A DNA stretch of 64,000 nucleotides from Tulasnella sp. 424. Lineage: Eukaryota > Basidiomycota > Agaricomycetes > Cantharellales > Tulasnellaceae. The position numbers and the translations under genes are program-made. Shown in pieces: positions 16,055-28,682 of the stretch (the stretch's first letter is position 1; every line of letters starts with the position of its first letter). The notes beneath the pieces are model-generated. The model had not been told where the DNA came from, did not search any database, and saw nothing but the letters and a program-made list of their open reading frames with translations. The stretch lies in NCBI GenBank assembly GCA_019633425.1, contig WSUB01000004.1:124001-188000 (forward strand). Direction: 5' to 3'.

Positions 16055-16950
16055 GGCTGAAAAGAAGAGGAAGAGGGAAGAGGAAGAGGGAAGAGAGGGG
16101 AGGAACTGGGGTCAGTTGAAGAGTTTTGCCATGCGACATCCAGCGACTTACATAGGTGGACTGCAGAACGAAGGGTCGGTAAGGATGCTCAATGTTCTGC
16201 CCCACTCCGAAGCAGAATTTGGGGCGTTCTTAGCCATCCGTACGCCCACATGACCGATGCCTTCTGAGTGGAGGTTCAGTTGCTTCGAGCGGGCCCGGCA
16301 GTCGTGGCAATTGGCTTGGACCGACGGATTCGTGGAACGTGGTTCGAAGGTTCGCTAAAAGTACCGCATCTCGGGCTAGATTGTATCGTCGCGTAGGCAA
16401 AAGACGTCGGAATCGGCGAGAAGCGTTCTCTGGGCTGGCATTGACGTAGGGGCCACGTGTGGGCGGCGAAGATGAAGTGACGGCGGTGGCTTCTTGCAAC
16501 TCCCACTCGTTAGGTGCCGAACCGTTTTGAGAGAGCCTGGGACAGTTGACGATGGGATTTCGGATAAAGCTAGTCCCGGTGCCGGACATGTCCTGTGATC
16601 TGGTTCCTCTTATCGTCTGGGGGGCGGCCGATCATCGTCGAGGGTGGGTTGAGCGATGACTGTGGCCGTATGGGAGGCTTGAGGAGAGGTTATTATCATG
16701 GTTCGGCGAGGTTTCATTCCTGACCGAAGGGACTTCCCACATTCTACAAGTAGCCCGAGGCATCCCCCTCATCAACATATATATACGGAATGTTGCATAA
16801 TATAAAACACTCAATAACCCGTTCATACCGAACAATTTTTTACGATTACATCGAGCTGCCTATGTAACACTCGCAGTGCCAAGCCGCCAAGCTGGGGAGC
16901 CGGATAAACCACCAAATGGGGAAGATCAACCTATCGGTGATCCCACCGGT
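16055..16950 (-). promoter_or_regulatory. GH31-1 upstream region
   Basis: Region between the GH31-1 start and the HUB1 relic. On the minus strand the stretch next to the ATG is CT-rich (16,060-16,120). A block of about 0.5 kb (16,210-16,760) is shared with the region upstream of copy 2 but is missing from copy 3. No gene is seen; a short open frame at 16,230-16,589 is not conserved in copy 2. Confidence 0.45.
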
Positions 16951-17341
16951 TTAGTACATTTCCATGATCATGCCGTCATGAATCTTATAGTTAGTGAGTG
17001 TAATGTGATCCTTGAATGTTGTATACCTTGAGGATCGGTAAGAAAACACGAGGTATAAACTTCAGCGAAGGGTAGCTGAGTTAGGGCGAAAGACACACCA
17101 ATTTCTTCAGCTGGATTCTACTCGGCTGCTGTGGGCGCTTGTGCAGTGATAAGTTTCTTCAAGTCTCACACAGTGTCGTCGGGACTGTGCTATACCCGTA
17201 GATGTCAGCGTTTTCCCATCAGGGCTGCTTATGGGGAGGGCGCTCATTCGCTGATCGTTCGCAATACCGAGTCCGCAATATACGTCTGATTGAGCTCTCT
17301 CTTCCCCCGTATCATGGCATACTCACTTCGATGAGAGGCAT
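16951..17341 (-). pseudogene. HUB1 relic in unit 1
   Basis: Clear copy of the HUB1 gene at 28,683-29,089, from ATGCCTCTCATCGAA through to a stop at 16,951. It is broken in several ways. The acceptor of intron 1 reads CTCG instead of CTAG. The end of exon 2 is deleted, losing the RLGRK codons. Exon 3 carries an in-frame TGA where the intact gene encodes VGD. The TGA and the lost acceptor are shared with the relic in unit 2. Confidence 0.85.
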
Positions 17342-17925
17342 AGGGTACCCGGTGAAAGAGTGTTGGCAGTTTAAAGCCAGGTTTGAAGCTTAGAGGCAGA
17401 TCCCAATTCTGACTGCTGACTAATCCCCAATCTCTGTCCCGAGTTTCTTCTCTAGGCGAAATTGCTCATGCATAACAACATCATCCACATAAATGACTGA
17501 AGAATCAACTGTCATTCCGACCTCATTTCAGCTGATCTCGCGCTGCGAGTGACTGTGTCAGCCTCTGCGCCTGCCTTGAACCTCTCGACGGCCTTCGATC
17601 CGTGGGCCGTGATTGAGGACGCGATTGAGGACGCTCAAGTGGACATGGTGCACAAATCAAAATCTCTTATCGTTCTGGACTAGCCTGCAATTCCTCACCG
17701 GTAATTCACCGTGATAGAGCATTCGATCGCAGCTCGCAGGAGGGCTCTGCGCATGAAGACGAATGCCGAACGCGATTTAGGATTAGACGGCGGCTGGGGA
17801 GACGGCGAAGAAGGCCAGCCACATTTAAGAACCATTAGACACAAAGATTCCATTTCCAGTATATCTTCGACCCTCCTTGAGTAAAGGGGAAACTAAACTA
17901 AACTTGGTGTGTCAAGAAGAAGACT
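17342..17925. other. Decayed shared segment upstream of HUB1 relic
   Basis: Conserved between the three units but without an intact open frame. A plus-strand reading near 17,560-17,660 keeps a coding-like stretch (AFDPWAVIEDAIED) that recurs in unit 2 and more weakly in unit 3. It may be the fragment of a gene divergent from HUB1. I cannot name it. Confidence 0.4.
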
Positions 17926-17939
17926 TTATGACTACGGCA

Positions 17940-18441
17940 GGCAAAGCACGTCGTCGAGCTGTCGCGATGCCCTTCTCAGCGATCTAGATATTACGGGAAG
18001 ACGAGTCAATCGTTCTCCCAATATCAGGCGTATTTAGGATTATCTACCAAGGCTCTCAGACGGTGCTGTTCCTCCTCAACCACGCCGCTAGTATCGATAT
18101 CACCCCGAGTAGGGGTTCGCCGCCAACCCTACGTCAAGCCCAGCCATCAAATTAGACTCAGAAATATCTGGAAGCTTAGACGACGGGACTATATCTCATC
18201 TCCAGCACCAGATGCGACCGGAAACCCCAGTTTTGGGGAGCCGCAGGGGACCAGTTTCATCGGAGGAGCACCTAATGCATTGGGAAACGTCCAGCCTATA
18301 CAACCTCGTCCGAACGAGGGTTCCTTGTGGAGTTGAGGGCCGCCGCAAGTCTTTCGCCTGAGCAGATAGACGGCAACGGCGTTGGGACCAATTTCACTCA
18401 ACCCCAGCCCAAGAAGATGCGGTCATGGAGAGTCCGTCATA
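17940..18441 (+). pseudogene. Zinc-finger gene A relic in unit 2 (exon 2 only)
   Basis: Matches exon 2 of gene A, including the intron acceptor before it, but exon 1 is absent. The frame runs QSTSSSCRDALLSDLD and meets a TAG near 18,035. The stretch encoding the C-x-C of the first module is deleted, so GAPLMHWETSS-like text takes its place. The segment ends at the same 'CCGTCATAG' stop region as gene A. Confidence 0.85.
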
Positions 18442-18833
18442 GCTTTACCCTAAGAGTCTCTACCGCAAAGACTCATCATTACGGGATTCGTTTCTCCTAC
18501 CGCGGACGGCGAGCCATCGCCGAACCTTCTCCTATTCTAATGCCTATTCTCCATTTCTCGCCGGACCTGGACCCCGCTCTCGGTAGACCTATTTTCGGCT
18601 CCGCATCTCCGGACCTCATATTTTATCCTGCACGACCTCTGTTGCTATGTGAACGTCCCGGGAAATAGCTAGACACCCTGTGCTCATAGGGCGTCTGTGC
18701 GCGTAATTAACTGAAACGTTAACCTCGATTTGTGGTCAAAAGCCCAGAAAATTTAAATAGTTCAAGAATGATATAACAAATGGCCGATTTACAGCGCCTT
18801 GCAAATGTCTCGCTACGGTAAGCAAGAATCTCA

Positions 18834-21800
18834 TCAAGCCTTCAACGTCACGCTAAATCCACCCTTCAAAGGTATCTCTACGTTGACGGTGACGGTGCTC
18901 GTTGCCGCATCCCATTTGAACCCCTTGGATTTTGCGCCACTGCCCGGGACCGAGACACCCTTTGGCTGGGATTTGACACCCAGGAAAACAACCTTTGCAA
19001 TCTTGACACTGCCGACGTTATAGTTGAATTTGCCGGATGCCTTCAACGTTCCTTTGCCGTACTGGAAGGTGATATCGGTAGTCTTGCTTTGACTCAGCGA
19101 AACGCCGTCGTCAATGTACAGGTACCCCGTGGCCGTGCCACTGGCATTTGGTGCCACAACGATTTGGAAGTCCTTTTGCCTCAACGCAGTGGTAGTCATG
19201 GCCGAATCCACGCGCATAGGTAGAATGCCACCTCCGCGGATGTGTAGTGGAATGTCGGTAAAGGTGACGTTGGAAAGAGATACCTTGGCGCCGGCACCTT
19301 GCACGGGCGCGAATGTGGAGTAGTCGTAGAAGGTATCCTTGGGAAGATAGATGTCGACGGAAGTGGAGTTCTCCTGAGTAACCGGCGAAACCAAAACGGA
19401 ATCGCCGTAGAAGAATTGGAGGTCGATCGGGTAAGTGTTCTGATCAGTCGGGTACTGGAACCACATCGGGCCAATGAGAGGTGTTCCGTCTGTGCTTTGT
19501 CGATGGAAGTAGGTGTAGATGTAATCGAGAAGTTGGTACCTGCGGGGTGTATCACGTGGCAATAGAGTGAACGAGTTAGGCGCCGCTGTGGGAGCGGATG
19601 TGTAACGTCCAAACAAACTACTCACCGAATAGTGATCGCTTTCTTCGCAGCATCAGCAACAGTGGGCCAACGATAGAATTCTTGAGAGATCGAACTATTG
19701 TCGTTGTGATTGCGCATGAAAGGGCTGAATGCTCCGAGCATCGCCCAACGAGCACACAGGGTCTCGGTGGTACTGCCGCCAAAGCCACAACTGAAGAGTG
19801 AAAGACAATGAGGGTCAGGGAAAAAGAAGAATAGACTGGGTCTAGAACAATCTTAAAACGTGGTGAAAGAGCAACGTACATATCGCTTCCCACCATTGGG
19901 ATCTGGTAGATCGAAGCCATCCCAAGTTGGCCTGAGATAGACCAGCGATAATGATCCCACGTGCTCAGATTGTCTCCAAGCCACTTTCCAACTTTAGCTC
20001 CGGCGCCAGCGAAAGTTGAACGAGTAATGACGAGGGTGCGCTTGCCAGGTCGACGGGCTTCCATTCCCTTCTGACTGTTCATGCTCATCATGAATCCATA
20101 CAAGTTATGTGTATCGTAATCCTTCAAGCCATTTGCGTGAATTAAATCAGTGCGGATAGTGCGCTGGCTGAGTTCTATTGCAAACAGAAATGCTTAGCCA
20201 CCAATCTCCCACCAAGCGACGATATACTACATACGATCAAATGTATTGTGAATGGCATAGGGCGGATTGAGCAAGTCCTCAGTGGAAGATGTCGTGTTGG
20301 GGGAGTTAGTTTGACGTTTTTGGAAGATTTGTGTGCCATTGGCAGGAGGAGGCGCTGGTCGAGGGGGCGGATTTCCGGCTGCCGCTGCAAAAGCCGTGGG
20401 GTCCGCACACGGGAAGTCACAGAAGCTACACAGTTGTGTAGGATACTCGGTCAGTGTTTGTGGACGACGTGGGTTTCACGGGCTCACTTCGCTGCCTCGT
20501 TCATATCGATCCAGAGACCATCGATATCAATTCCCGTCTTGGGGTCAAAGAACCTTTGTATCTCTCCGGTCCAAAACTTTGTTGCGTTGGCGTGGAACCA
20601 GTCGGGGTAGACAGTGAGTCCTGGCCAGACGACACCCTGGTAGAGCGTTCCATTCGGGACTATGAACATTCGTTCCATGTGAGCTCGGCAAGGCACATTG
20701 GGGCAGCAGCGTGCATCGTGGATGGACATACACTTCAGAAAAGCTCCGTCCTGAACGCCCCGATCAAATGCACCATAGTTCTGATTCGGTTGATATGCGA
20801 CCGCAGGGTCAATCATGACGACTGAAGGTTGTAGCGTGTTAACCTGGTGGTGCCAAAAGGAACTCAAAAGGACACAAACTATATTGTTGGTTGTGCTTGT
20901 GGAGATAATCCGTGATCTCGCGCATCTTTTCCGTTGGGAAGTAATCAGGGTCGTTTGTGAAGGTCCAATACCTTGAGAAGGAGCAATGTTAATGAGACAT
21001 CCGACATCCACGGTCTTAAAGGAAGCGACTGACTTGTACATATAATCGATGTCCGTCCACATTGTCTCCAGAGGTATACCTCCATATCCAGAGCCGAATC
21101 AGCCAGTTGAATGATGTTAGACCTACTTCCGAACATAACCCACCAGCAGCCGAATAGTTTGTGATGACATTCGCTACCTCGACATAATCATGATAGCCCC
21201 ATCGGCATTGATGGAATCCGAGACCTGACAATTGGTCAGGATCAGTCCAAGATACGGCGACTCCTAAGTGCGCGAGCACCTACTCCAATAAGGTACTTCC
21301 GCGGGCTTTCCAACCAAAGTTGCGTACTGTTGAGCGACCTGGACCGGAGAAGGTCCAGAGAAGAAGTAGAAGTCGAAAACGCCACCAATGACGTTGTACT
21401 CGAGGGAACCGTCACGAAGGATCACGTCCATACCATCACTGTTCATGAGTAATACGCCATGTGTTCCAGAGGTCCTGTGTTCAAAGTAGATCGGATGGCT
21501 TCCGTAAAGATTGCTTCCCTGGGGGACACTGCATGCAAAGGGAAGTTAGGTGAGTGATCCCACGTGGAACAGACGATTGGCCTTACCCGTAGGCATCTCG
21601 ATTCCAGAGGGTCCGCGTTGTATTTGTGGGGTTGAGGCGAAAAGAGTCGGTGTGTTCTCCCAAGCCGTAGATATTTGCCTGGCTTGGTAGCTTGGTCTTG
21701 AGACGAAGGTACTGAGGCTCGAATACCAAAGCACCAGCGGACGAATCGAAAAGGGCCTCCCCGGTCTTAGCCCGTGCAATGGTGAAGGAGAAAGGGGACG

Positions 21801-22222
21801 ACTTGTAGTTGAACTTGATGTCCGCCGTCTTGTCGTCGACTGCAGCCCCAGAAGGTCTTTTGAAGATTTCGTCTGGGACTTCGTATCTCTTGTTTTTGGC
21901 GTCGGTGATTTTGACGTGGATGCGAGTTTCTGATTAAGAGCCAATGTCGGTCAAATTTGGCTTCTATAGAATGAACTAACAGGGACCAACCATCCTCATA
22001 CGTCACCACAAGCTTCAAGGTTTGAATATCTGGACCGTAGGCATTGCAAGCTGTACCTGCGAGGACCAGGTCGGCCGACAGCGTTCCCTTCCCGGTTTTG
22101 ACGTTCTTCGCAGTGTAGCCAGGACACGAGTCTAGATTGGCAGACTGTCGCTCGACTAACTGTTGGCTGGCAGTAGCGAAGGTGTAAAGACACAGAAATC
22201 CCAAAGCCGCGGCCTTGAACAT
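18834..22222 (-). CDS. Secreted GH31 alpha-glucosidase, tandem copy 2
   Basis: Same exon-intron plan and family blocks as copy 1. It has a signal peptide starting [28 protein letters not shown] with the nucleophile Asp, [12 protein letters not shown] with the acid/base Asp, and the C-terminal end GGFSVTLKA. Intron joins checked at the start of exon 2 (donor gttggt, acceptor aatcag) and around exons 3 to 8 remain in phase. The exon 3/4 join gives YWSLGFHQ where copy 1 has YWGLGFHQ. No stop or frameshift was found, so it is probably functional. It differs from copy 1 mainly in the Ser/Pro/Thr-rich linker after FCDFPCADP. Confidence 0.9.
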
Positions 22223-23050
22223 GGCTGAAAAGAAGGGGAAGAGAAGAAGAGGGAAGAGAGAGGAGGAACTGGGATTAGTTGAAGAGTTTGACTATGCAAT
22301 ATAGAGCGACTTACATTTATAGGTCCACTGCAGAACGAAGGGTCGTGAGGACGCCCAATGTTCTGCCCCACTCCGAAGCATAGTTTGAGAGTTCTTAGCC
22401 TCCCCATACGCCACAAGACCAATTCCTTCTGAATGGAGGTTCAGTCCCTTGGAACGGGCCCGGCTGTCGTGGCAATTAGCTCCAACCATCGGATTCGTAG
22501 AATGTGAAGTACCACCTTTCGGGCTGGATCCGCTCACTTTGTCAAAGACATCGGAATCTGTGAGAAGCATTCTCTGGGCTGGCTTTGATACAGGGACCAC
22601 GTGTGGGCAGCGAAGATGAAGACACGACGGTGGCGCCTCTCGCAACTCCCACTTGTTAGGTGCCGAACCGTTTTGAGAGGGCCTGGGACAGTTGACAATG
22701 TGATTTCGGATAAAGCAAATCCCAGTGCTGGTTCCTCTTATCGTCTGGGGGCCACCGGTTGTTGTCGAAGGTGGGTTGAGCGATGGGTTGAGGATAGGTA
22801 CATAATCATTATGGTTCGGCGAGGTTTCATTCCTGAACCGAAGGAACTTCCCACATTCTACAAGTAGCCTGAGGCATCTTCACCAGGACGCTCAGAGACA
22901 TAGAATGCTCTATAAAAAAGCTCAATAATCCATTCAGACCGAACAATATTTTACGATTACATCAAGCTGCCTAACTCTCGCACTGCCAAGCTGGGGGAGC
23001 TGGATAAACCACCAAATGGGGAGGTTCCGCCCATCGATGATCCCACCGGC
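22223..23050 (-). promoter_or_regulatory. GH31-2 upstream region
   Basis: Shares with the copy 1 upstream region the CT-rich stretch by the ATG and the 0.4-0.5 kb block at about 22,390-22,850. No gene is seen. Open frames on both strands here are not conserved with the equivalent segment of unit 1. Confidence 0.45.
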
Positions 23051-23443
23051 TTAGTACATCTCCAAGCTCATGCCGTCATGAATCTTATAGTTAGTGAGTG
23101 TAATGTGATTCTTGAATGCTGTATACCTTGAGGATGGGTAAGAAATCACGAGGAATAAACTTCAGCGAAGGGTAGCTGAGTTAGGGCGAAAGACCTGGAT
23201 TCTCCTCGGCTGTTGTGGGCGCTTGTGCAGTGATAAGTTTCTTCAAATCTCACACAGTGTCGTCGGGACTGTATTGCACCCGTACTGCAAGGATGTCAGC
23301 GTTTTCCCATCAGGGCTGCTCCTGGGGAGGGCGCTCAACCTTACGGCCTAGCCGATCGTTCGTAATCACCGAGTCCACAATATATATCAGATTGAGCTAT
23401 CTCTTCCCCCATATCATGACATACTCACTTCTATGAGAGACAT
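23051..23443 (-). pseudogene. HUB1 relic in unit 2
   Basis: Copy of HUB1 starting ATGTCTCTCATAGAA. It carries the same intron-1 acceptor loss (CTCG) and the same in-frame TGA in exon 3 as the unit 1 relic. In addition the intron-2 donor is changed (AAGG followed by TTGAG) and the end of exon 3 that encodes LKKW is deleted. It cannot make Hub1. Confidence 0.85.
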
Positions 23444-24000
23444 AGAGCAGACGGTGGAAGAGTGTTGGTAGTTTAAAGCTGAAGAAGCAGATCGCAATTC
23501 TGACTGCTGACTAATACACAATCTCCGTCCCGAGTTTCTTCCCCTCTAGGCGATATTGCTCATGCATATAGCAACATCATTCACATGGATGACTGAAGAA
23601 TCGACGGTCATTCGGACCTCATTTCAGTTGATCTCGCGCTGCGAGTGACCGTGTCAGCCTCTGCGCTTGCCTTGAGCCTCTCTGCGGCCTTCGATCCATG
23701 GACCGCGATCGAGGACGCGATTGAGGACCGGGACGCTCAAGCGGATATGGTGCACAAATCAAGATCCCTACTAGCCTGCAAGTCTTCACCGGTAATTCAT
23801 CATGTTAGAACATTCGATCGCAGCTCGCAGGAGGGCTCTGCGCACGCGATTTAGGATTAGACGGCGGCCCTTGGGGAGACGGCGAAGAAGACGAGCCACA
23901 TTTTAAGAACCATGAAACACAAAGATTCCATTTCCAGTATCTCTTCGACCCTCCTCGAGTAAAGATCAAAAGAACTTAACTTGTTATGTAAAGAAGCAGA
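23444..24000. other. Decayed shared segment upstream of HUB1 relic
   Basis: Equivalent of 17,342-17,925. A plus-strand frame at about 23,640-23,850 still reads LSLSAAFDPWTAIEDAIEDR, close to unit 1, then degenerates. No intact gene. Confidence 0.4.
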
Positions 24001-24016
24001 CTTTTTGACTACGGCA

Positions 24017-24438
24017 GGCAAAGCACGTCGTCGAGCTGTCGCGATGCCCTTCTCAGCGATCTAGACATTATGGGAAGACGAGTCAATCGATCTCCAAATA
24101 TCCGGCATATTGAGCAATATCCTCCAAGGCTCTCAGACTGTGCTTGTACCTCCTCAACCTTGCCGCTAGTATCGGCAATCACCCCGAGTAGGGGGTTCGC
24201 CGCCAACCCTACGTCAAGCCCAGTCATCAAATCACACTCAAACAGATCTGGAGACAATGGGAGTGACTATATCTCATCTCCAGCACTAGATGCAACTCGA
24301 ACCCCCAGTTTTGGGGAGCCGCAGGGGCCGGTTCCATCGGCGGAGGAGCGCCTAAGGCATTGGGAAACGCCCAGCCCACAACCTCAGCTGAACGAGAGTT
24401 CCTTGTGGAGTTTGGGCTGCCGCAGGTCTTTCGCTTGA
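24017..24438 (+). pseudogene. Zinc-finger gene A relic in unit 3 (exon 2 only)
   Basis: Exon 2 of gene A without exon 1. The frame stays open from the acceptor to a TGA at 24,436-24,438, but the C-R-C pair has been deleted and CPYN has become SPQP. No zinc-binding module remains. Later similarity continues to about 24,510. The missing first exon shows the breakpoint of the tandem duplication. Confidence 0.85.
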
Positions 24439-24906
24439 GCAGATAGACGGAAACGGCATTGGGACCAGTAATCCCAGCCCAAGAAGATGCGGACATGGAG
24501 AGCCCGTCATGGGTTTACCCTAAGAGTCTCTACCGCAAAGACTCGTCACTCCGGGATTCGTTTCTCCTACCGCGGACGGTGAGCCATAGCCGAAGCTTCT
24601 CCTGTTATAGGCCTATTCTACATTTCTCGCCGGGCTTCGCGGTACCCCGCTCTCGGTGGACCTGTTTTCGGCTCCGCATCTCCGGACCTCATATTTTATC
24701 CTGCACGATCTCTGTTGCTATGTGAACGTCCCGGGAAATAGCTAGACACCCTGTACTCATAGGACGTCTGTGCGCATAATTAACGGAAACGATAACCTCG
24801 ATTTGTAGTCAAAAGCTCAGGAAATTTAAGTAGTTCAAGAATTATACAACAAATGGCCGATTTACAACGCCTTGCAAATGTTTTGCTAAGCTAAGCAGGA
24901 ATCTCA

Positions 24907-27900
24907 TCAAGCCTTCAACGTCACGCTAAATCCGCCCTCCAAAGGTATCGCTACGTTGACGGTGACGGTGCTCGTTGCCGCATCCCATTTGAACCCCTTG
25001 GATTTTGCGCCACTGCCCGAGACCGAGACACCCTTTGGCTGGGATTTGACACCCAGGAAAACAACCTTTGCAATCTTGACACTGCCGACGTTATAGTTGA
25101 ATTCGCCGGACGCCTTCAACGTTCCTTTGGCGTACTGGAAGGTGATATCGGTTGTCTTGCTTTGACTCAGCGAAACGCCGTCGTCAATGTACAGGTATCC
25201 CGTGGCAGTGCCACTGGCATTCGGTGCCACAACGATTTGGAAGTCCTTTTGCCTTAACGTAGTGGTGGTCATGGCCGAATCCACGCGCATAGGTAGGATG
25301 CCACCTCCGCGGATGTGTAATGGTATGTCGGTAAAGGTGACGTTGGAAAGAGATACTTTGGCGCCGGCACCTTGAACGGGCGCGAATGTGAAGTAGTCGT
25401 AGAAGATATCCTTGGGAAGATAGATGTCGACGGAAGTAGAGCTCTCCTGAGTTACCGGCGAAACCAAAACGGAATCACCGTAGAAGAATTGGAGGTCGAT
25501 CGGGTAAGTGTTCTGGTCGGTCGGGTACTGGAACCACATTGGGCCAATGAGGGGCGTTCCGTCTGTGCTCTGCCGATGGAAGTAGGTGTAGATGTAATCG
25601 AGAAATTGGTACCTGAGGGATGTACCACGTGACAATAGCCGTGAACAAGTTAGGCGCCACTGTATGCAAGCGGATGTGTAACGTCCAAACTACGCACCGA
25701 ATAGCGATCGCTTTCTTCGCAGCCTCGGCAACAGTGGGCCAGCGATAGAACTCTTGGGAGATTGAGGTCTCGTCGTTGTGATTGCGCATGAAAGGGCTGA
25801 ATGCGCCGAGCATCGCCCAACGAGCACACAGGGTCTCAGTGGTATCGCCGCCAAAGCCACAACTGGAGAATGAAATGCAGTCAGGGTCAATAAGAGAAGA
25901 ATAGACTGGGTCTAGAACAATCGTAAAACGTGGTGAAAGAGTAACGTACATATCGCTTCCCACCATTGGGATCTGGTAGATCGAAGCCATTCCAAGTTGG
26001 CCCGAGATAGACCAGCGATAATGATCCCACGTGCTCAAATTGTCGCCCAGCCACTTTCCAACTTTGGCTCCGGCGCCAGCGAAAGTTGAACGAGTAATGA
26101 CAAGGGTGCGCTTGCCAGGCCGACGGGCTTCCATTCCCTTCTGACTGTTCATGCTCATCATGAATCCATACAAGTTGTGTGTATCGTACTCCTTCAAGCC
26201 ATTGGCGTGAATTAAGTCAGTGCGGATAGTGCGCTGGCTGAGTTCTATTGCAAACAGAAACGCTTAGCCACCAATCTCCCACCAAGCGACTGGTATACTA
26301 CTTACGATCAAATGCACTGTGAATGGCATAGGGCGGATTGAGCACGTTCTCAGTGGAAGATGTCGTGGTGGAGGAGCTGGTTTGACGTTTTTGGAAGATT
26401 TGTGTGTCAATGGCAACGGGAGGCGCTGGTCGAGGGGGCGGATTTCCGGCTGTTGCAACAAAGGCCGGGGGGTCCGCACAGAAGTCGCAGAAGCTGCACA
26501 ATTGTGTAGTATGATCGGTTAGTGTTTGTGGACGACCCGGGTTTCACGGGCTCACTTTGCTGCCTCGTTCATATCGATCCAGAGACCATCGATATCAATT
26601 CCTGTCTTGGGATCAAAGAACCTCTGTATCTCTCCGGTCCAATACTTTGTTGCGTTGGGGTGGAACCAGTCGGGGTAGACGGTGGGTCCTGGCCAGACGG
26701 TACCCTGGTAGAGCGTTCCATTCGGGACTATGAACATTCGCTCCCAGTGAGCTCGGCACGGCACAAGGGGGCCGCAGGGTGCATCGTGGATGAAACGTAC
26801 ATTTCAGAAAAGCTCCGTCCCGAACGCCTCGATCGAATGCACCATAATTCTGATTCGGTTGATATGCGACCGCAGGGTCGATCATGACGACTGAAAGTTG
26901 TGGCCTTTTAACTTGGTGATGCCAAAAGGAACTCAAAAGGACACAAACTATATTGCTGGTTGTGCTTGTGGAGATAATCCGTGATCTCGCGCATCTTTTC
27001 CGTTGGGAAGTGTTCAGGGTCGTTTGTGAAGGTCCAATACCTTGAGAAGGAGCAATGCTAATAAGACATCTGACATCCCCGGTCTGAAAGGAGACCACTG
27101 ACTTGTACATATAATCGATGTCCGTCCACATTGTCTCCAGAGGTATACCTACATTTCCAGAGCCGAATCAGCCAGTTGAATGAGGTTAGACCTACTTCCG
27201 AACATAACCCACCAGCAGCCGAATAGTTTGTGACGACGTTCGCTACCTCGACATAATCATGATAGCCCCATCGGCATTGGTGGAATCCGAGACCTGACAA
27301 TTAGTCCGGGTCAGTCCAAGATATGGTGACTGCTAAGCACGCGAGCACCTACTCCAGTATGGCACTTCCGCGGGCTTTCCAATCAAGGTGGCGTACTGTT
27401 GAGCGACCTGGACTGGAGAAGGTCCCGAGAAGAAGTAGAAGTCGAAAACACCACCAATGACGTTGTACTCGAGTGAACCGTCACGAAGGATCACGTCCAT
27501 GCCATCACTGTTCATGAGTAATACGCCATGTGTTCCAGAGGTCCTGTGTTCAAAGTAGATCGGATGGCTTCCGTAAAGATTGCTTCCCTGGGCAACACTG
27601 CGTGCGAGGGGAAGTTAGGGTGTGAGGACCTGATGCATCACACGAGGGAGAGCGGACGATTGGTCTTACCCGGGGGCATCTCGGTTCCACAGGGTCCGGG
27701 TTGTGTTTGTTGGGTTGAGGCGGAAGGAGTCGGTGTGCTCACCCAAGCCGTAGATATTTGCCTGATTTGGTAGCTTGGTCTTCAGACGAAGGTACTGAGG
27801 CTCAAATACCAAAGCACCAGCGGACGAATCAAAAAGAACCTCCCCAGTCTTAACCCGGGTAATGGTGAAGGAGAAAGGGGACGACTTGTAGTTGAACTTG

Positions 27901-28314
27901 ATGTCCGCCGTCTTGTCGTCAACTGCGGCCCCAGAAGGTCGTTTGAAGATTTCGTCTGGGACTTCGTATCTTTTGTTTTTGGCATCGGTGATTTTGACAT
28001 GGATACGAGTTTCTGATACGGTGCCAATGTCGGTCAAATTAGGCTTGCATAGAATGAACGAATAAGGACTAACCATCCTCATACGTCACAGCGAGCTTCA
28101 AATTCTGAACATCGGGACCATAGGCATTGCATGCCGTACCTGCGAGAACTAGGTTCGCTGAGAGTGTTCCTTTCCCGATCTTGACGTTCTTAGCAGTATA
28201 GCCGGGACACGAGGGACACGAGTCTACATTGGCAGACTGTTGTTCGAGCAACTGTTGGCTCGCAGTCGCGAAGGTGGAAAGACAGAGAACGCCCAAAGCT
28301 GCGGCCTTGAACAT
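24907..28314 (-). CDS. Secreted GH31 alpha-glucosidase, tandem copy 3
   Basis: Same architecture as copies 1 and 2. Signal peptide [28 protein letters not shown] and [16 protein letters not shown] carry the two catalytic Asp residues; the C-terminal end is GGFSVTLKA. Two small in-frame differences mark it: an extra SCP triplet in the mature N-terminus ([11 protein letters not shown]), and FCDFCADP in place of FCDFPCADP. Both change the cysteine setting. Every exon I followed is open and the splice sites are kept. Its upstream region lacks the block present before the other two copies, so its expression may differ. Confidence 0.9.
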
Positions 28315-28682
28315 GGCTGAAAGAAGCGGAAGAGGAAGAGGAAGAGGGAAGAGGGGGGAGGAACTGGGATCAGTTGAAGAGTTCAGCCATGCAATGACAA
28401 GCGACTTTACGTTGCTCGCCAACCCCGCCTCGTAAATCCAAAACGCCGTGCATCTGCGACCCACGGTTACGGCAGGAACTTCCCACATTCTACAAGTCGC
28501 CAAGGCATCCTCCCCAGGACGCTCAGAGACATAGAAAGTTGTATCAAAAAGGCTCAATAATCCATTCAGACCGAACAATACTTTAAGATTACATCACGCT
28601 GCCTAACCCTTACACTGCGAAGCTGGGAGAGCTGGATAAACCACTGAATGGGGAGGTTCCGCCCATCGATGATCCCACCGGC
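28315..28682 (-). promoter_or_regulatory. GH31-3 upstream region (shortened)
   Basis: Only 0.37 kb separates the GH31-3 ATG from the HUB1 stop, against about 0.83-0.90 kb in the other units. The CT-rich stretch next to the ATG is kept. The block equivalent to 16,210-16,760 is absent, and the sequence between about 28,410 and 28,480 is not shared. Confidence 0.5.

Larger units (their letters stand above)
17926..24000. repeat. Tandem unit 2 (zinc-finger relic / GH31-2 / HUB1 relic)
   Basis: Second direct repeat, about 6.07 kb. Its left part (zinc-finger relic and 3' half of GH31) resembles unit 3 more, and its right part (GH31 5' half, promoter block, HUB1 relic) resembles unit 1 more. That suggests it arose by unequal crossing-over between the outer two units. 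Confidence 0.88.

Noticed and set aside
16230..16589. Open frame of 119 codons upstream of GH31-1
   Set aside because: The equivalent sequence upstream of GH31-2 does not keep the frame, so it is more likely promoter sequence.
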